Shown: positions 1-9,024, counted from the stretch's first letter. The stretch: 64,000 nt of DNA from a beta proteobacterium AAP99 (GCA_001295775.1 LJIA01000018.1:1-64000); one strand, 5' to 3'. The notes: a model not told the origin generated them from the sequence alone. Numbers and translations are program-made.

Positions 1-1
1 C

Positions 2-493
2 AGCGCTTCACAAAAGCACATCCTCCTTGAAGCCAAGGAGCACATCACGCTGGTCACCGAAGGCGGCGGGTACATCACGCTCAAAGGCGGCAACGTGGAG
101 ATCGGCCTGCCGGGCGCGTTTACGCCCAAGGCGAGCAAGCATGCGTGGGAGGGGGCGGGGCATGCTTCGGTGAATCTGCAGGCATTCCAGGAAGGCAAGC
201 CACAGGACTTCAAACTGGATCACCGCTATCACGACGGCGAGGGTGTGTCAGGCGCAGAGTACGAAGCGGTGCTCCCGGACGGCAGCATCAAGAAGGGCAA
301 GCTCGGCGCAGACGGCAAAGCCACGCTCAGCGGGATCGCGGCGGCCGCATTGACGGTGCGATTCGGCCCAGACAGTCGTGACTACGGCGCCAAAGACAAG
401 ACACCTACGCCAGACCACGATCCGACCCCGAGCGATGCCAAGCTGGATGCACTGGTGGACAAGTACGCCGCCAAGCTCAAGGGCGTGAAGTGA
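2..493 (+). CDS. vgrG: VgrG tip protein, C-terminal part (type VI secretion)
   Basis: This reading frame is open from base 2, so the gene begins before the window; 163 codons remain. The first part (GGGYITLKGGNVEIG pattern) matches the end of the DUF2345 needle region of VgrG, the trimeric spike at the tip of the type VI secretion tube. It is followed by an extension of about 120 residues whose pattern (YEAVLPDGSIKKGKLGADGKA, then a hydrophobic strand and FGPD) looks like the transthyretin-like fold that other VgrGs use to carry an effector. The tail is charged and lysine-rich. The next gene starts 81 bp downstream on the same strand and is probably its cargo. The VgrG call is firm; the transthyretin-like call is an inference from pattern. 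Confidence 0.85.
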   Translation, partial: SASQKHILLEAKEHITLVTEGGGYITLKGGNVEIGLPGAFTPKASKHAWEGAGHASVNLQAFQEGKPQDFKLDHRYHDGEGVSGAEYEAVLPDGSIKKGKLGADGKATLSGIAAAALTVRFGPDSRDYGAKDKTPTPDHDPTPSDAKLDALVDKYAAKLKGVK

Positions 494-574
494 TGCGCAT
501 CGAGGGACGGGCTGCCGCGCCGGAATGCGCGCACCGGGGCAACACGCGGTTCGGAGATCAGGAAAGCAAAGCCC

Positions 575-2164
575 ATGAGTGATCCGCAACAAGCGCCCGG
601 CGGCCTGAGTTGGGCGCGCTTCGAGTCCATATCGGCCGATGTGGGCAGCTGGGTCTGGGGCACCGTACAAGGTGCCTTCAATGAGAAAGCCTCGCTGTCC
701 CAAATCATCGTGGATGCGGTGATCGGCATGATTCCGCTGGTCGGTGACGTGACCGCCGCGCGCGACATCATCGCTGTGGTCATCGGCCTGTCCACCGAGC
801 CCGCCAAGCGAGAGGACAAGTGGCAGTGGATTCTGCTGGTGGTGCTGATCTTTGCGTTGATCCCGGTCATCGGCGGCGTGATCAAGGGCGTGGGCCGCAT
901 CTTGATCCGCGTGGCTCGCGGCGCCGAAGCACTGGCTGGTGCCGCCCGTGCCGCACATCTCGCGCAAGGCGCCAAGGACATCATCGCGTTTCTCAATCGA
1001 GTGGGTGTGGGCAACGCCGAGAGATTCCTGCTCAAGCTGCGCTTCGCCGAGCACCAGCAGGCGATCCTGAGCAAGCTTGACGAGCTGATCGAGACCATCC
1101 GCACCACACTGCAGAAAATCGATGACAAGCTCGAAGGGTTTCTGGTCAACAGACTGCCCAAGGTCCAGTCATTCCGCGATCAGATTGTTCGCCTGCGTCT
1201 CGCGCTGGCACAGCTCAAGGTCCTCGCGCATAGCAAGATCCCCGATGCCATCAAGAATGCCGACAACTTCCTGCGCGAGGTTCAGCAGTATGTGCATTCG
1301 GGCGGCACGACCACAGCGCGAGCCACAACCCACACGGCTACGGCTGGCGGGCGAGCATCAGTCACCATGGTGGACGAGCTGCGTGCCCTGGAAGGTGCAG
1401 GCGCGCGCAGGAGCGCAAGGGGCGGGTGGGCGAAGAACGACGGCAGTGCCAGCGGCATGGCGCGAAGCAAGGTCTACACGCCGGAGGCGGGATACCCCGA
1501 TCTGACGGCGTATCAGGTCGAACAGACGGTGGGGCGCCGAACGATCAGGGTCGCCCCAGGCGTGACGACCTTCTCAGGCGCGATCGTGAACCGGCCACTT
1601 GTGCGGGGCGATCAGGTTTTCCGTGTGTTCGGGCCAGAAGGTGTCACGCACGGGGTCAAGGTGGGGCAGTCGATTGCTTCCGGCAGCGGCAAGGGGCGTC
1701 CTGCATTCTGGGGCCTGGGGGCGCCGCCCCGTAACGCCAGATCCTGGCGGGAAGGGTCTGCGGTGCTCGACGAGTGGAACCGGAACGGCTTTATTCTGGT
1801 CGGCAAGGTGCTTGACGATGGCGCGATCAAGGCTTGCACAGGCCGGATCGCAGAGCAGTCGGGCAGTCAGATCGGTGCGCAGTTTCTGCATGGGGGAGAC
1901 AAGCAGGCCATGTTCGCCTTGCCCGATGCGGTTTACGACCAACTCAAGCTGGCTGGCGAGCAAGCGATCCTGACCGGCAAGCCAGCAAAGCCCTTCCGCG
2001 CCCACGGCGTCGAGTGGGAGATTCGGCCGACGGGTTGGCCCGACGTCAACGGAGTGCACGGCTACAGCGTGATCCCCGACGCCCTGGCGATTCAGACTGC
2101 GCGGCTCGGATCGCGCGAAAACGCGAACAAGCCCACCAACGGTCAACCCCGAGGAACGCGCTGA
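575..2164 (+). CDS. Putative VgrG-linked type VI effector with C-terminal toxin domain
   Basis: A 529-residue protein directly downstream of vgrG. Residues 45-72 carry a GMIPLVGDVTAARDI segment of the kind seen in pre-toxin regions of polymorphic toxins. Residues 84-108 form one strong hydrophobic segment, which could insert in the target membrane. Residues 160-240 are charged and helical, probably coiled coil, followed by a low-complexity Thr/Ala/Gly linker (about 243-262). The C-terminal part (about 330-510) is globular with R350-V-F-G, a Ser/Gly-rich stretch, F379-W and W391-R-E. This pattern faintly recalls ADP-ribosyltransferase-type toxins, but I cannot assign it. The gene overlaps the immunity gene by one base (stop TGA 2162-2164, next ATG 2164-2166). 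Effector status rests mainly on context. Confidence 0.65.
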   Translation: MSDPQQAPGGLSWARFESISADVGSWVWGTVQGAFNEKASLSQIIVDAVIGMIPLVGDVTAARDIIAVVIGLSTEPAKREDKWQWILLVVLIFALIPVIGGVIKGVGRILIRVARGAEALAGAARAAHLAQGAKDIIAFLNRVGVGNAERFLLKLRFAEHQQAILSKLDELIETIRTTLQKIDDKLEGFLVNRLPKVQSFRDQIVRLRLALAQLKVLAHSKIPDAIKNADNFLREVQQYVHSGGTTTARATTHTATAGGRASVTMVDELRALEGAGARRSARGGWAKNDGSASGMARSKVYTPEAGYPDLTAYQVEQTVGRRTIRVAPGVTTFSGAIVNRPLVRGDQVFRVFGPEGVTHGVKVGQSIASGSGKGRPAFWGLGAPPRNARSWREGSAVLDEWNRNGFILVGKVLDDGAIKACTGRIAEQSGSQIGAQFLHGGDKQAMFALPDAVYDQLKLAGEQAILTGKPAKPFRAHGVEWEIRPTGWPDVNGVHGYSVIPDALAIQTARLGSRENANKPTNGQPRGTR

Positions 2165-3303
2165 TGGCTTTTGAATTGCCGAATTCACTTGAGCGGAAAG
2201 CCCTGTTCCGCATGCTCAAGCAGGACTCTTCGCTGACGAACTGGAGCCGCATCGTTCCCTACTACCGGGACTTCGTTGCGGAGATTCGGAGCGTACTGAC
2301 AGCGATCGAGGATGCCGATGCAGAGCAGCGCTCCCTGCTCGATGAATCCGACGTGCTGACGGCGATGAAGTGCTTGGCCGCCATGGAGGATGCGATCGAG
2401 CGCCTGCGCCAGGGCGACCGAACCGTGTTCCGGTTCGCGGGTTATGGCACCGGCGATGCCTACTTTTGCGAAGCGATCCGCTTGCTGGACACTTGGCAGG
2501 GCTGGGACAACCGTGAGTGGCACTCGTACCGGCCGATCGCAGACAGCGCCTTCTGGCCTGCTCTGGAGCGGGCCAGGAGTCGACTGGCGGCGGCCCTCGG
2601 CAACACTCAGTACATCCTTGAACCACGACATACGGACGTACCTGCACCGCTTGCTGACATGCGCGAGCTGCGTCCCGAGACAAGCGACAGCCTGGTGGAC
2701 TACTTCGGCCCGATCATGCGAATGGCCAACCTGCCGGATGTCCCCACGCCCAGCGAAGAAGTATTGATACCCACCGGCGACGAAGCCCCCTGTTCCGGCA
2801 TTTACGAACCGGTCAAGGCTGCCTGGTCCAAGGGTGTTCTGACCCTGTTCCGTCGACCCGTACCTGACCCCGATGGGCAGTACGAGCTTGATGGCTGCAT
2901 GAACTATTTGCACGGCGGCTCGCCCGCGCCCACCATCGGCTTCGAGGATGACGACGAACGCGGCGAAGGCAGAAAGACGGTGTGGCGCCTGCTTTGGGCG
3001 GATGATCGATACACCGATGGCGTCGTGCCCGAAGAAGAGCAGACGTACCACTTTGTCCATCCGACCGAACTGAAGGCAACCCGCGTGGCCGGTGGTGCAT
3101 CGGCAGCAGGTGCCACGCCGGTCATGGCGCGGGCCGAAATCTCCGCCGGCCAACCCTGCCCGCGCACCGGATGGTGGCGTACTGCCGCCCGTCTTGGCGA
3201 GCGGCGGCACGTCGAAATGGGCGAGCCCATGCCCGAGATCCAGAGCCGCACTCACGGCGTGATCATCTGGTATTTCGACGACGACCAGCGCGATACGCCT
3301 TAG
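2164..3303 (+). CDS. Immunity protein, Imm71/Imm72-like, cognate to the upstream effector
   Basis: A 379-residue protein without signal peptide or membrane segments, so cytoplasmic. The C-terminal pattern (P-x-TGWW, then GExMPE, then an HGVIIWYF ending) resembles the Imm71/Imm72 immunity families found beside polymorphic and type VI toxins. The longer open frame runs back to 1834, but the ATG at 2164 is chosen because it overlaps the effector stop (ATGA), typical of translational coupling in toxin-immunity pairs. The N-terminal half is helical with many acidic residues. The family call is from remembered motif shape; the role in neutralising the neighbouring protein is inferred from order and overlap. 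Confidence 0.65.
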   Translation: MAFELPNSLERKALFRMLKQDSSLTNWSRIVPYYRDFVAEIRSVLTAIEDADAEQRSLLDESDVLTAMKCLAAMEDAIERLRQGDRTVFRFAGYGTGDAYFCEAIRLLDTWQGWDNREWHSYRPIADSAFWPALERARSRLAAALGNTQYILEPRHTDVPAPLADMRELRPETSDSLVDYFGPIMRMANLPDVPTPSEEVLIPTGDEAPCSGIYEPVKAAWSKGVLTLFRRPVPDPDGQYELDGCMNYLHGGSPAPTIGFEDDDERGEGRKTVWRLLWADDRYTDGVVPEEEQTYHFVHPTELKATRVAGGASAAGATPVMARAEISAGQPCPRTGWWRTAARLGERRHVEMGEPMPEIQSRTHGVIIWYFDDDQRDTP

Positions 3304-3372
3304 GCAGCGGTTCAGTTGGCATGCACAGGCGCGCATACTCGCGCCTGTCCAGCGCTTCTCGGGAACACGCGG

Positions 3373-4374
3373 ATGTCATTGACGCCCCTGATTCAGACCT
3401 ATCGCGGCGGCACGCCGGAGTGCAGCTTTTTCGGCGCTGTCGCCGTCACGGACTGCACCGGCAGGGTGCTCGCCGCCGCGGGCGATCCGCACTTCGTCAC
3501 CTTCACGCGTTCCACGCTCAAGGCACTGCAGACCCTGCCCTTCGTCACCGCGGGAGGTGCCAAGCAACTGGGCTGGGGCAGCGAGGAACTGGCGCTCATG
3601 TGCGCGAGCCACAACGGCGAGGATGCGCATGTGACGGTGGTCGAGCGCATGCTGAAGTCTGCGGGCATGACGGTGAAGCAGCTGCAGTGCGGCTGCCATG
3701 TGCCCTATCGCTTCAACGACCAGCCGGCGCCAGCGGGCTTTGCGTATGACGAGCGGCACCACAATTGCTCGGGCAAGCATGCGGGCATGCTCGGCTGGTG
3801 CGCGGTGCACGGCGCCGACGCTTCGCAGTACATCGAGCCGGACTCGCCGCTGCAGCGCGCGATTCGCCGGGATCTGGCGCGTGCGGTGCGCCTGCATGAA
3901 TCGCAGCTCAGGATGGGCATCGACGGCTGCTCCGCGCCCAACTACGCCATGCCCCTGTCTGCGCTGGCCACAGGCTATGCGCGCCTGGCGCGCGGCGCAG
4001 AGGACAGCGAGTTTGGCGAGGCCTTCGAGGCCCTGGGCCAAGCCATGTCTGCACACCCCTTGCTGGTCTCGGGCACTGGCCGCAATGATGAAGCCTTCAT
4101 GCGCATCGGCCGCGGCGATTGGGTGACCAAGGTCGGCGCGGACGGCGTACAGGCGCTGGGCAGTCGTTCGCGCGGCGAGGCGATCGCCATCAAGATCAGT
4201 GACGGCAGCAAGATTGCGCTGTATGCCGCAGCCGTTGAGGCGATGGCGCAGCGCGGCTGGCTTGATGCAGCGCAGGCCGAGGCACTGGAGCCCTGGCGCA
4301 CCAGAGAAATCCGAAACATTCGTGGCAATGTGGTGGGCGAGCGCCTGCCGGTCTTCCGACTTTACGCAGCTTGA
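3373..4374 (+). CDS. L-asparaginase II family protein
   Basis: A 333-residue protein of the asparaginase II family (PF06089), which hydrolyses L-asparagine to aspartate and ammonia and differs from the AnsA/AnsB type. Family-typical stretches are visible: RSTLKALQ near residue 37, SHNGED, NCSGKHAGMLG, and GIDGCSAPNYAMPL. The length is normal. The open frame extends upstream to 3316, but the ATG at 3373 gives the expected N-terminus (MSLTPLIQTYRGG). It has no signal peptide, so it is probably cytoplasmic. It lies 69 bp after the immunity gene and marks the return from the type VI island to ordinary genes; it converges with the SPOR gene downstream. Confidence 0.85.
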   Translation: MSLTPLIQTYRGGTPECSFFGAVAVTDCTGRVLAAAGDPHFVTFTRSTLKALQTLPFVTAGGAKQLGWGSEELALMCASHNGEDAHVTVVERMLKSAGMTVKQLQCGCHVPYRFNDQPAPAGFAYDERHHNCSGKHAGMLGWCAVHGADASQYIEPDSPLQRAIRRDLARAVRLHESQLRMGIDGCSAPNYAMPLSALATGYARLARGAEDSEFGEAFEALGQAMSAHPLLVSGTGRNDEAFMRIGRGDWVTKVGADGVQALGSRSRGEAIAIKISDGSKIALYAAAVEAMAQRGWLDAAQAEALEPWRTREIRNIRGNVVGERLPVFRLYAA

Positions 4375-4395
4375 ACCACCCGCCAAAGCAGCGCT

Positions 4396-5070
4396 TCAGC
4401 GGCAGGCGCCCCAAGCGGCTGTGCTGGCTGGCAGTGTGATCTGCCGCAGCTTCTCGGCCAGCGGTGCGGGTGCGTCGCGCACCTGCAGATAGCTGCGCGT
4501 CTGCCCGGTGCGGCGTTCGATGCGCGCCGTGCGGACGCCCTGCGTACTGAGCGCGTCCAGACGCCGCTTCGCGTTGGCCTCGACGTCGAACAGGCCCAGC
4601 GAAATCCAACGTCCGCGTACGTCTTCGGTCATGGCCATGTCCGTGACTTTCAGGCCTCGCAGCTCCACCATCTTGCGCTCGGTCGTCGGCCGGTCCACAT
4701 ACGGGCCCATGATCACCGCGTATTCCGCGCCCACGGTGCGCTCGGCGGTGTCGATCCTGGCACCGGCTGCGTTCAGGTCCTCGCTGGGCAGGGCAGCGCG
4801 TGCACGTGCGAGCGCGTCTGCATCGAACCCGCCCCACTCCAGGCAGGCGGCGCGTGCCGCCGCGTCCTGCGTGCGCGCCTTGCTTGCGGCGCCGCTCACC
4901 GCCTTCTCCAGCTCGGCCTCAGACAGCACCTTCAAGCGCTCAGCCTGGAGCTGGGCCTCGAGCCGAGCCGGTTCACGCGTTTGACCGGGCAACACAGGGC
5001 CTAGCCAACCTTTCCAGGCCGCGAGCACGATCAAATTGAGTGCGACAAGCAGGACGAAGACGATTCGCAT
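4396..5070 (-). CDS. SPOR-like domain protein encoded after coaX
   Basis: A 224-residue protein with one N-terminal membrane anchor (residues 2-18, LLVALNLIVLAAW) followed by a charged helical linker and a C-terminal region with the SPOR-type repeat pattern (YAVIMGPYVDRPTTERKMVEL and WISLGLFDVEANAKRRLDAL). SPOR domains bind denuded peptidoglycan at the division septum. The gene follows coaX on the same strand with a gap of 14 bp, as often in Burkholderiales, so birA-coaX-SPOR probably form one transcript. The SPOR match is degenerate, so the fold call is moderately firm and a septal role is inferred only from the family. Confidence 0.7.
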   Translation of the reverse strand: MRIVFVLLVALNLIVLAAWKGWLGPVLPGQTREPARLEAQLQAERLKVLSEAELEKAVSGAASKARTQDAAARAACLEWGGFDADALARARAALPSEDLNAAGARIDTAERTVGAEYAVIMGPYVDRPTTERKMVELRGLKVTDMAMTEDVRGRWISLGLFDVEANAKRRLDALSTQGVRTARIERRTGQTRSYLQVRDAPAPLAEKLRQITLPASTAAWGACR

Positions 5071-5084
5071 GGGAGAGACGGAGA

Positions 5085-5861
5085 TCAGCGGGGTGCGCCG
5101 TCACGCACCCCGCCCAGACCCTGAAGCACGGCATGTGGCAGCGGCGTGTGCGCGGGCAGTATGCCAGCCGCTCCCGGGGCCGCGCCGCCGCTGACGAACA
5201 GCATCGGCTCAGTGCCAGTGGCGCTGCGTGCAGTCTGCAGCGCCCGGTCGATCAGTCCACGCTGTGCGGCGGCGACGCCCGCGGCGATCGCCTCCGGCGT
5301 GGTCTTGGCATGGGCGTCGAGTTGCAGCGACTCCGCCGGCACGCGCGGCAAATGCGCCGTGCCCTGAGAGAGCGAGTCCAGCATCAGCGCGATCCCTGGC
5401 GCGATCATGCCGCCCTCGTAGCGCCCCGCCGCCACGGTGTCCACCGTCGTGGCGGTACCGAAGCTCGCGATCACGAGCGCATCATTGCCGCGGCCTGCGA
5501 TTGCCCAGGCCGCGATAGCGGCCAGAAGCCGGTCGGCACCCAGCGTGGGCGCGCGGTAGGCGTTCACGAAGCCGGCCGGCAGTTCGTCCTTGAGCCACCA
5601 ATGCAGCGCAAGACCCTGTGCCGAGCACCATGCTTGAAGCGCATCGTTCAAGCGGGCGTGGCCGACGGAGACCGCCCACACTGCATCCAGGCCTCCGGCT
5701 GCGGCGCCCAACACGGCCAGCGGGTCGAATCGGCCCTCTGCCGCATCCATCATCTGCTCATGCGTGCAGGCCAGCGTGGCCGCCAGCCGGCGCTCGCGCC
5801 AGAGCCCGAACTTCACGCGGGTGTTGCCGATGTCTACCAACAGGCTTGCGGCGCTCGTCAT
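5085..5861 (-). CDS. coaX: Type III pantothenate kinase
   Basis: A 258-residue protein that phosphorylates pantothenate, the first step of coenzyme A synthesis. The acetate/sugar kinase-fold phosphate-1 motif is D10-x-GNT-x-x-K17. The GADR motif lies at 108-111, and the FGTATTVD stretch at 134-141 is followed by YEGGMIAPG. The length is normal for CoaX, which is insensitive to CoA feedback and uses a monovalent cation. The start codon overlaps the birA stop (ATGA, 5858-5861), so the two are translationally coupled. This pairing with a HTH-less birA is common in betaproteobacteria. Confidence 0.93.
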   Translation of the reverse strand: MTSAASLLVDIGNTRVKFGLWRERRLAATLACTHEQMMDAAEGRFDPLAVLGAAAGGLDAVWAVSVGHARLNDALQAWCSAQGLALHWWLKDELPAGFVNAYRAPTLGADRLLAAIAAWAIAGRGNDALVIASFGTATTVDTVAAGRYEGGMIAPGIALMLDSLSQGTAHLPRVPAESLQLDAHAKTTPEAIAAGVAAAQRGLIDRALQTARSATGTEPMLFVSGGAAPGAAGILPAHTPLPHAVLQGLGGVRDGAPR

Positions 5862-6712
5862 GTCTGGCCGCCGAACCGGAGCGAACAGTCGCCCTGCATG
5901 AAGCGACGCACCCCGTGAGCGCTGCGCACCCGCAAGGCACCATCGGAGTCGATGCCGTCTGCAATCCCGTCGAGCACCACCGCGCCGTCTTGAATCATCT
6001 GCACGGGCCGCCCTCGCGCGTAGTCCAGTGCCGGATAGCGTTGCAGCACCAGAGTGTGGATCGTGCCCGGCAGGTCCGGCTGCACCAGCAGATCGGCCAG
6101 CGCCTCGATCAACGCGGCGGTCACCGCGCCAGCCGGTGCAGTGCAGGCCGCCGCCTCAGACAGCGCCGCCGGCGGCATACCGCCGGGGGCCAGCGCACCT
6201 TGAGGCAGGCACCCGTTCACCCCGATTCCGACCACGATGCCGATCTGATCTCCAGCCAGCGCGTGCGTCTCCACCAGCACGCCGCCGAGCTTGCCCACCC
6301 GCTCCGTGTCGTCCTGCGTGGCCGTGACGAGCAGCAGATCATTGGGCCACTTGAGCATCACTTGCGCACCCAGTTGCTGCAGGGCAGACGCAGCCACCGT
6401 ACCCACCGCCAGTGGCAGTGCGCCAATCAGGCCGGCATGCAGGCGCCGGGTCGTCCCCAGTGACATCAGCAGGGCGGCGCCCGGGTCGGCCTGCCAGCTC
6501 CGGCCAGCCCGGCCCCGGCCGGCACGCTGCCCTTCCGCAATCAGCACGCTCAGCGCGCCCGAGTCACCATCCGGCAGGCGCCCCTGGCGTGCGCGTTCAA
6601 GCAGGTCCGCGTTCGTGGAGCCTGTTTCTTCGACGCAGCTCAGCTCCAGCCGCACATGCGGCGCAAGGCGCAGGCTCGCCTGCAGGCTGGCGGTGTCGAA
6701 CCGGAAGTGCAT
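5858..6712 (-). CDS. birA: Biotin--[acetyl-CoA-carboxylase] ligase (no DNA-binding domain)
   Basis: A 284-residue biotin protein ligase that forms biotinyl-AMP and attaches biotin to the carboxyl carrier protein. Visible motifs are ETGSTNADL near residue 30, the biotin/ATP loop GRGRAGRSW near 64, LKWPNDLLL, and KLGGVLVE. The N-terminal winged helix of the bifunctional E. coli BirA is absent, so it should act as enzyme only, not as repressor of bio genes. The frame is open back to 6862, but the ATG at 6712 (MHFRFD) fits the family. It is the first gene of the birA-coaX-SPOR group and divergent from the VanZ-like gene. Confidence 0.9.
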   Translation of the reverse strand: MHFRFDTASLQASLRLAPHVRLELSCVEETGSTNADLLERARQGRLPDGDSGALSVLIAEGQRAGRGRAGRSWQADPGAALLMSLGTTRRLHAGLIGALPLAVGTVAASALQQLGAQVMLKWPNDLLLVTATQDDTERVGKLGGVLVETHALAGDQIGIVVGIGVNGCLPQGALAPGGMPPAALSEAAACTAPAGAVTAALIEALADLLVQPDLPGTIHTLVLQRYPALDYARGRPVQMIQDGAVVLDGIADGIDSDGALRVRSAHGVRRFMQGDCSLRFGGQT

Positions 6713-6873
6713 GGGGCGGTGGCTGGGCGGGGTGCTGGACACAGGCTGCCGATTATCGGCGAGGGGCGGGTTCAGCCCTGCCGGAGCAGCTCGGTGACCC
6801 ACGCCTCCTACACTCCGCGCCAGTTGCCAGACGTGGCGCCCGGCGCCCGCCCAGCACGGCAACGCGTTTTTTC

Positions 6874-8025
6874 ATGCCCAAGCCGATGCCCGCCAGCCGG
6901 GGTCTGAGCCGTGTGCGGCTCGCCGCCGATTCCGACACCACCGCCCAGATCGCGCGATGGGCGCTGGCCGCCTATGCCTTGCTTGCCGTACTGGCCAGCC
7001 TGCATCCGTTCACTGGCTGGCGCGACCCCGGCGTGCCCTTCTGGGCCTTCATCGACGACCCCAAGCCGCGCTACCTCACCCAGTTCGATCTGGTCGCCAA
7101 CGTGCTGACCTACATCCCGTTTGGCTTCCTGGCGGTATTTGCGCAACCGGCCCACCGGCACCGGGCGATGGTACTGCTGCTCGCCCTACTGCCGGGCGTG
7201 CTGCTGAGCTTCTGCATGGAGGCCACACAGACCTACCTGCCCATGCGCTACGCCACCTGGACGGACTGGCTGGCCAACAGTACGGGCACCTTGCTCGGGG
7301 CGCTGATCGCCCTGCCGGTGGCGCGTGCGTGGCTCAACTCGCCGGCCGCCGCCAACTGGCAGCGCCGGTCCTTCGTGGCCCACCCGGGTCTGCTCGTGGC
7401 CCTGGTGGCGCTGTGGCTTGTCAGCCAGCTGCACCCGAGCGCGCTGCCCTTCATCAACGGGCAGTTCGTGCCGCTGGTGGCCGCGCTGCTGCAGCAGTGG
7501 CTGGAGATTCCGCTGCGCAGTTCGCCGCTGGACGTGACCCGTGCCTTGTCGGCGGACCAGTTCGCCGCTGTCGACATGCTCGCGGGTGCGCTTGGTCTGG
7601 TGGCGTTGCTGCTTCTGGCGCGTCTGAGCCTGACCCGCGTGGCGCCCCGAGTAGTGCTGCTGCTCACTTTGCTGGCCGTGGCGGTGCTCTGCAAGACCGT
7701 GGCCACGGGGCTGCAGTTCGGGCCGGACGAGGCCTTCGGCTGGTGGGGCACCGCCACGCAGAAGGCGCTGCTCGCAGCCTGCGTGGCGGCGGTGGTGATC
7801 GCGTTCCTGCCCGGCTGGGCAGCAGGCAGTCTTTGCGTGCTGGCCCTGCTGCTGCAGATGATCTTCGTGAACATCGTGCCGGAGAACCCGTACTTTGCGG
7901 CGACGCATTCGCGCTGGCAACATGGGGTCTTCATCGGCTTCTTCGGCGTCACGCAGTGGGTCGCTGCCCTCTGGCCGCTGGCCGCACTGGTCGCCGTGCT
8001 CGGCCGCCGCTGGCGCGAAGCCTGA
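6874..8025 (+). CDS. VanZ-like multi-pass membrane protein
   Basis: A 383-residue protein with about ten hydrophobic segments. The N-terminal half has the VanZ-family pattern: FDLVANVLTYIPFGFLA, CMEATQTYLPMRYATWTDWLANSTGTLLGALI. VanZ itself gives low-level teicoplanin resistance; most family members have no known role. The ATG at 6874 is chosen because the upstream part of the frame overlaps birA on the other strand and has shadow composition. The promoter would lie in the 160-bp gap shared with birA. The following ferredoxin gene starts 40 bp downstream on the same strand. Confidence 0.8.
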   Translation: MPKPMPASRGLSRVRLAADSDTTAQIARWALAAYALLAVLASLHPFTGWRDPGVPFWAFIDDPKPRYLTQFDLVANVLTYIPFGFLAVFAQPAHRHRAMVLLLALLPGVLLSFCMEATQTYLPMRYATWTDWLANSTGTLLGALIALPVARAWLNSPAAANWQRRSFVAHPGLLVALVALWLVSQLHPSALPFINGQFVPLVAALLQQWLEIPLRSSPLDVTRALSADQFAAVDMLAGALGLVALLLLARLSLTRVAPRVVLLLTLLAVAVLCKTVATGLQFGPDEAFGWWGTATQKALLAACVAAVVIAFLPGWAAGSLCVLALLLQMIFVNIVPENPYFAATHSRWQHGVFIGFFGVTQWVAALWPLAALVAVLGRRWREA

Positions 8026-8065
8026 GGCGCCGACGCACCTTCATCCCCCACCCACTCCACCGCCC

Positions 8066-8413
8066 ATGAGCTACTACAAGCACCACGTGTTCTTCTGCCT
8101 GAACGTGCGCGACGAAGGCCGACCCTGCTGCGCCCACCGCGACGCCCAGGCCATGCAGGAGCATGCCAAGAAGCGCGTCAAGGCCCTGGGTCTGGCCGGC
8201 GCCGGCGGCTGCCGCATCAACAAGGCCGGCTGCCTGGACCGCTGCGAGGAAGGCCCGGTGGCCGTCGTCTACCCGGAAGGCGTCTGGTACACCTATGTGG
8301 ATCAGGCCGACGTGGACGAGATCATCGATCGGCACATTGTGAAGGGCGAAGTGGTGGAGCGCCTGCGTCTGCCAGATGCCGCGCCCGTCACTGCGGCGCC
8401 ATCCAGGGCATGA
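8066..8413 (+). CDS. (2Fe-2S) thioredoxin-like ferredoxin
   Basis: A 115-residue small protein with the spacing of thioredoxin-like [2Fe-2S] ferredoxins: CxxxxxxGxPCC near residues 10-21, then GCRINKAGCLDRCEEGP, where the paired cysteines would ligand the cluster, and VVYPEGVWYTYVDQADVDEII at the end, as in the shethna-type/NuoE-like family. It presumably carries electrons in the cytoplasm; the partner is not known. Its stop overlaps the start of the following hydrolase (ATGA at 8410-8413), so the two are probably co-translated. Confidence 0.85.
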   Translation: MSYYKHHVFFCLNVRDEGRPCCAHRDAQAMQEHAKKRVKALGLAGAGGCRINKAGCLDRCEEGPVAVVYPEGVWYTYVDQADVDEIIDRHIVKGEVVERLRLPDAAPVTAAPSRA

Positions 8414-9024
8414 GTCCGGCCACCGAGACCCTGCTGCTGCCCGGCGCGGCAGGGCCGATCGAAGTCGCCATTGACACCCCGGCCGAGCCCGCGAGCGGCG
8501 TGGTCGTGGTGGCACACCCGCACCCGCTGTTTGGCGGCACCATGAACAACAAGGTCGTCACCACCGTGGCGCGTGCTGCGGTGGCGGCCGGGCGGGTGGC
8601 CGTGCGGCTGAACTTCCGGGGCATCGGCGCCAGCGGCGGCGAGTTCGATCAGGGCACCGGCGAGACGGATGACTTTCTGCAGGTGGTGGAGCATGTCCGC
8701 GCCCGCGCGCCGCAGCGCCTGGTGCTGGCCGGCTTTTCATTTGGCGGATTTGTGGCCGCCAGCGCCTTTGCACGCCTGCAGGCCGCAACCACCGCTGCGG
8801 ACCAGCTCGTCCTGCTCGGCCCCGCGACCAGCCGCTTCAAGGTACCCGAGGTGCCGGCCGAGACCCTCGTCATCCACGGCGAGCATGATGATGTGGTGCC
8901 TCTGGCCAGCGTGCTCGATTGGGCGCGGCCGCAGGAGCTGCCTGTGATCGTCGTGCCCGGCAGCACGCACTACTTCGACCGCAAGCTCACCGTCGTCAAG
9001 CGCCTGGTACAGCCGCTTCTGTAG
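8410..9024 (+). CDS. Alpha/beta hydrolase of the small dienelactone-type family
   Basis: A 204-residue cytoplasmic alpha/beta hydrolase. Visible features are HPHPLFGGTMNNKVV (oxyanion-hole region, residues 37-51), LNFRGIGASGGEFDQG, the nucleophile elbow GFSFGGFVA, a HGEHDDVVPL segment with the acid residue, and GSTHYFD with the catalytic His. The same compact form is widespread in proteobacteria without a known substrate. It is coupled to the upstream ferredoxin by an ATGA overlap, a pairing that recurs in Burkholderiales. Confidence 0.85.
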   Translation: MSPATETLLLPGAAGPIEVAIDTPAEPASGVVVVAHPHPLFGGTMNNKVVTTVARAAVAAGRVAVRLNFRGIGASGGEFDQGTGETDDFLQVVEHVRARAPQRLVLAGFSFGGFVAASAFARLQAATTAADQLVLLGPATSRFKVPEVPAETLVIHGEHDDVVPLASVLDWARPQELPVIVVPGSTHYFDRKLTVVKRLVQPLL

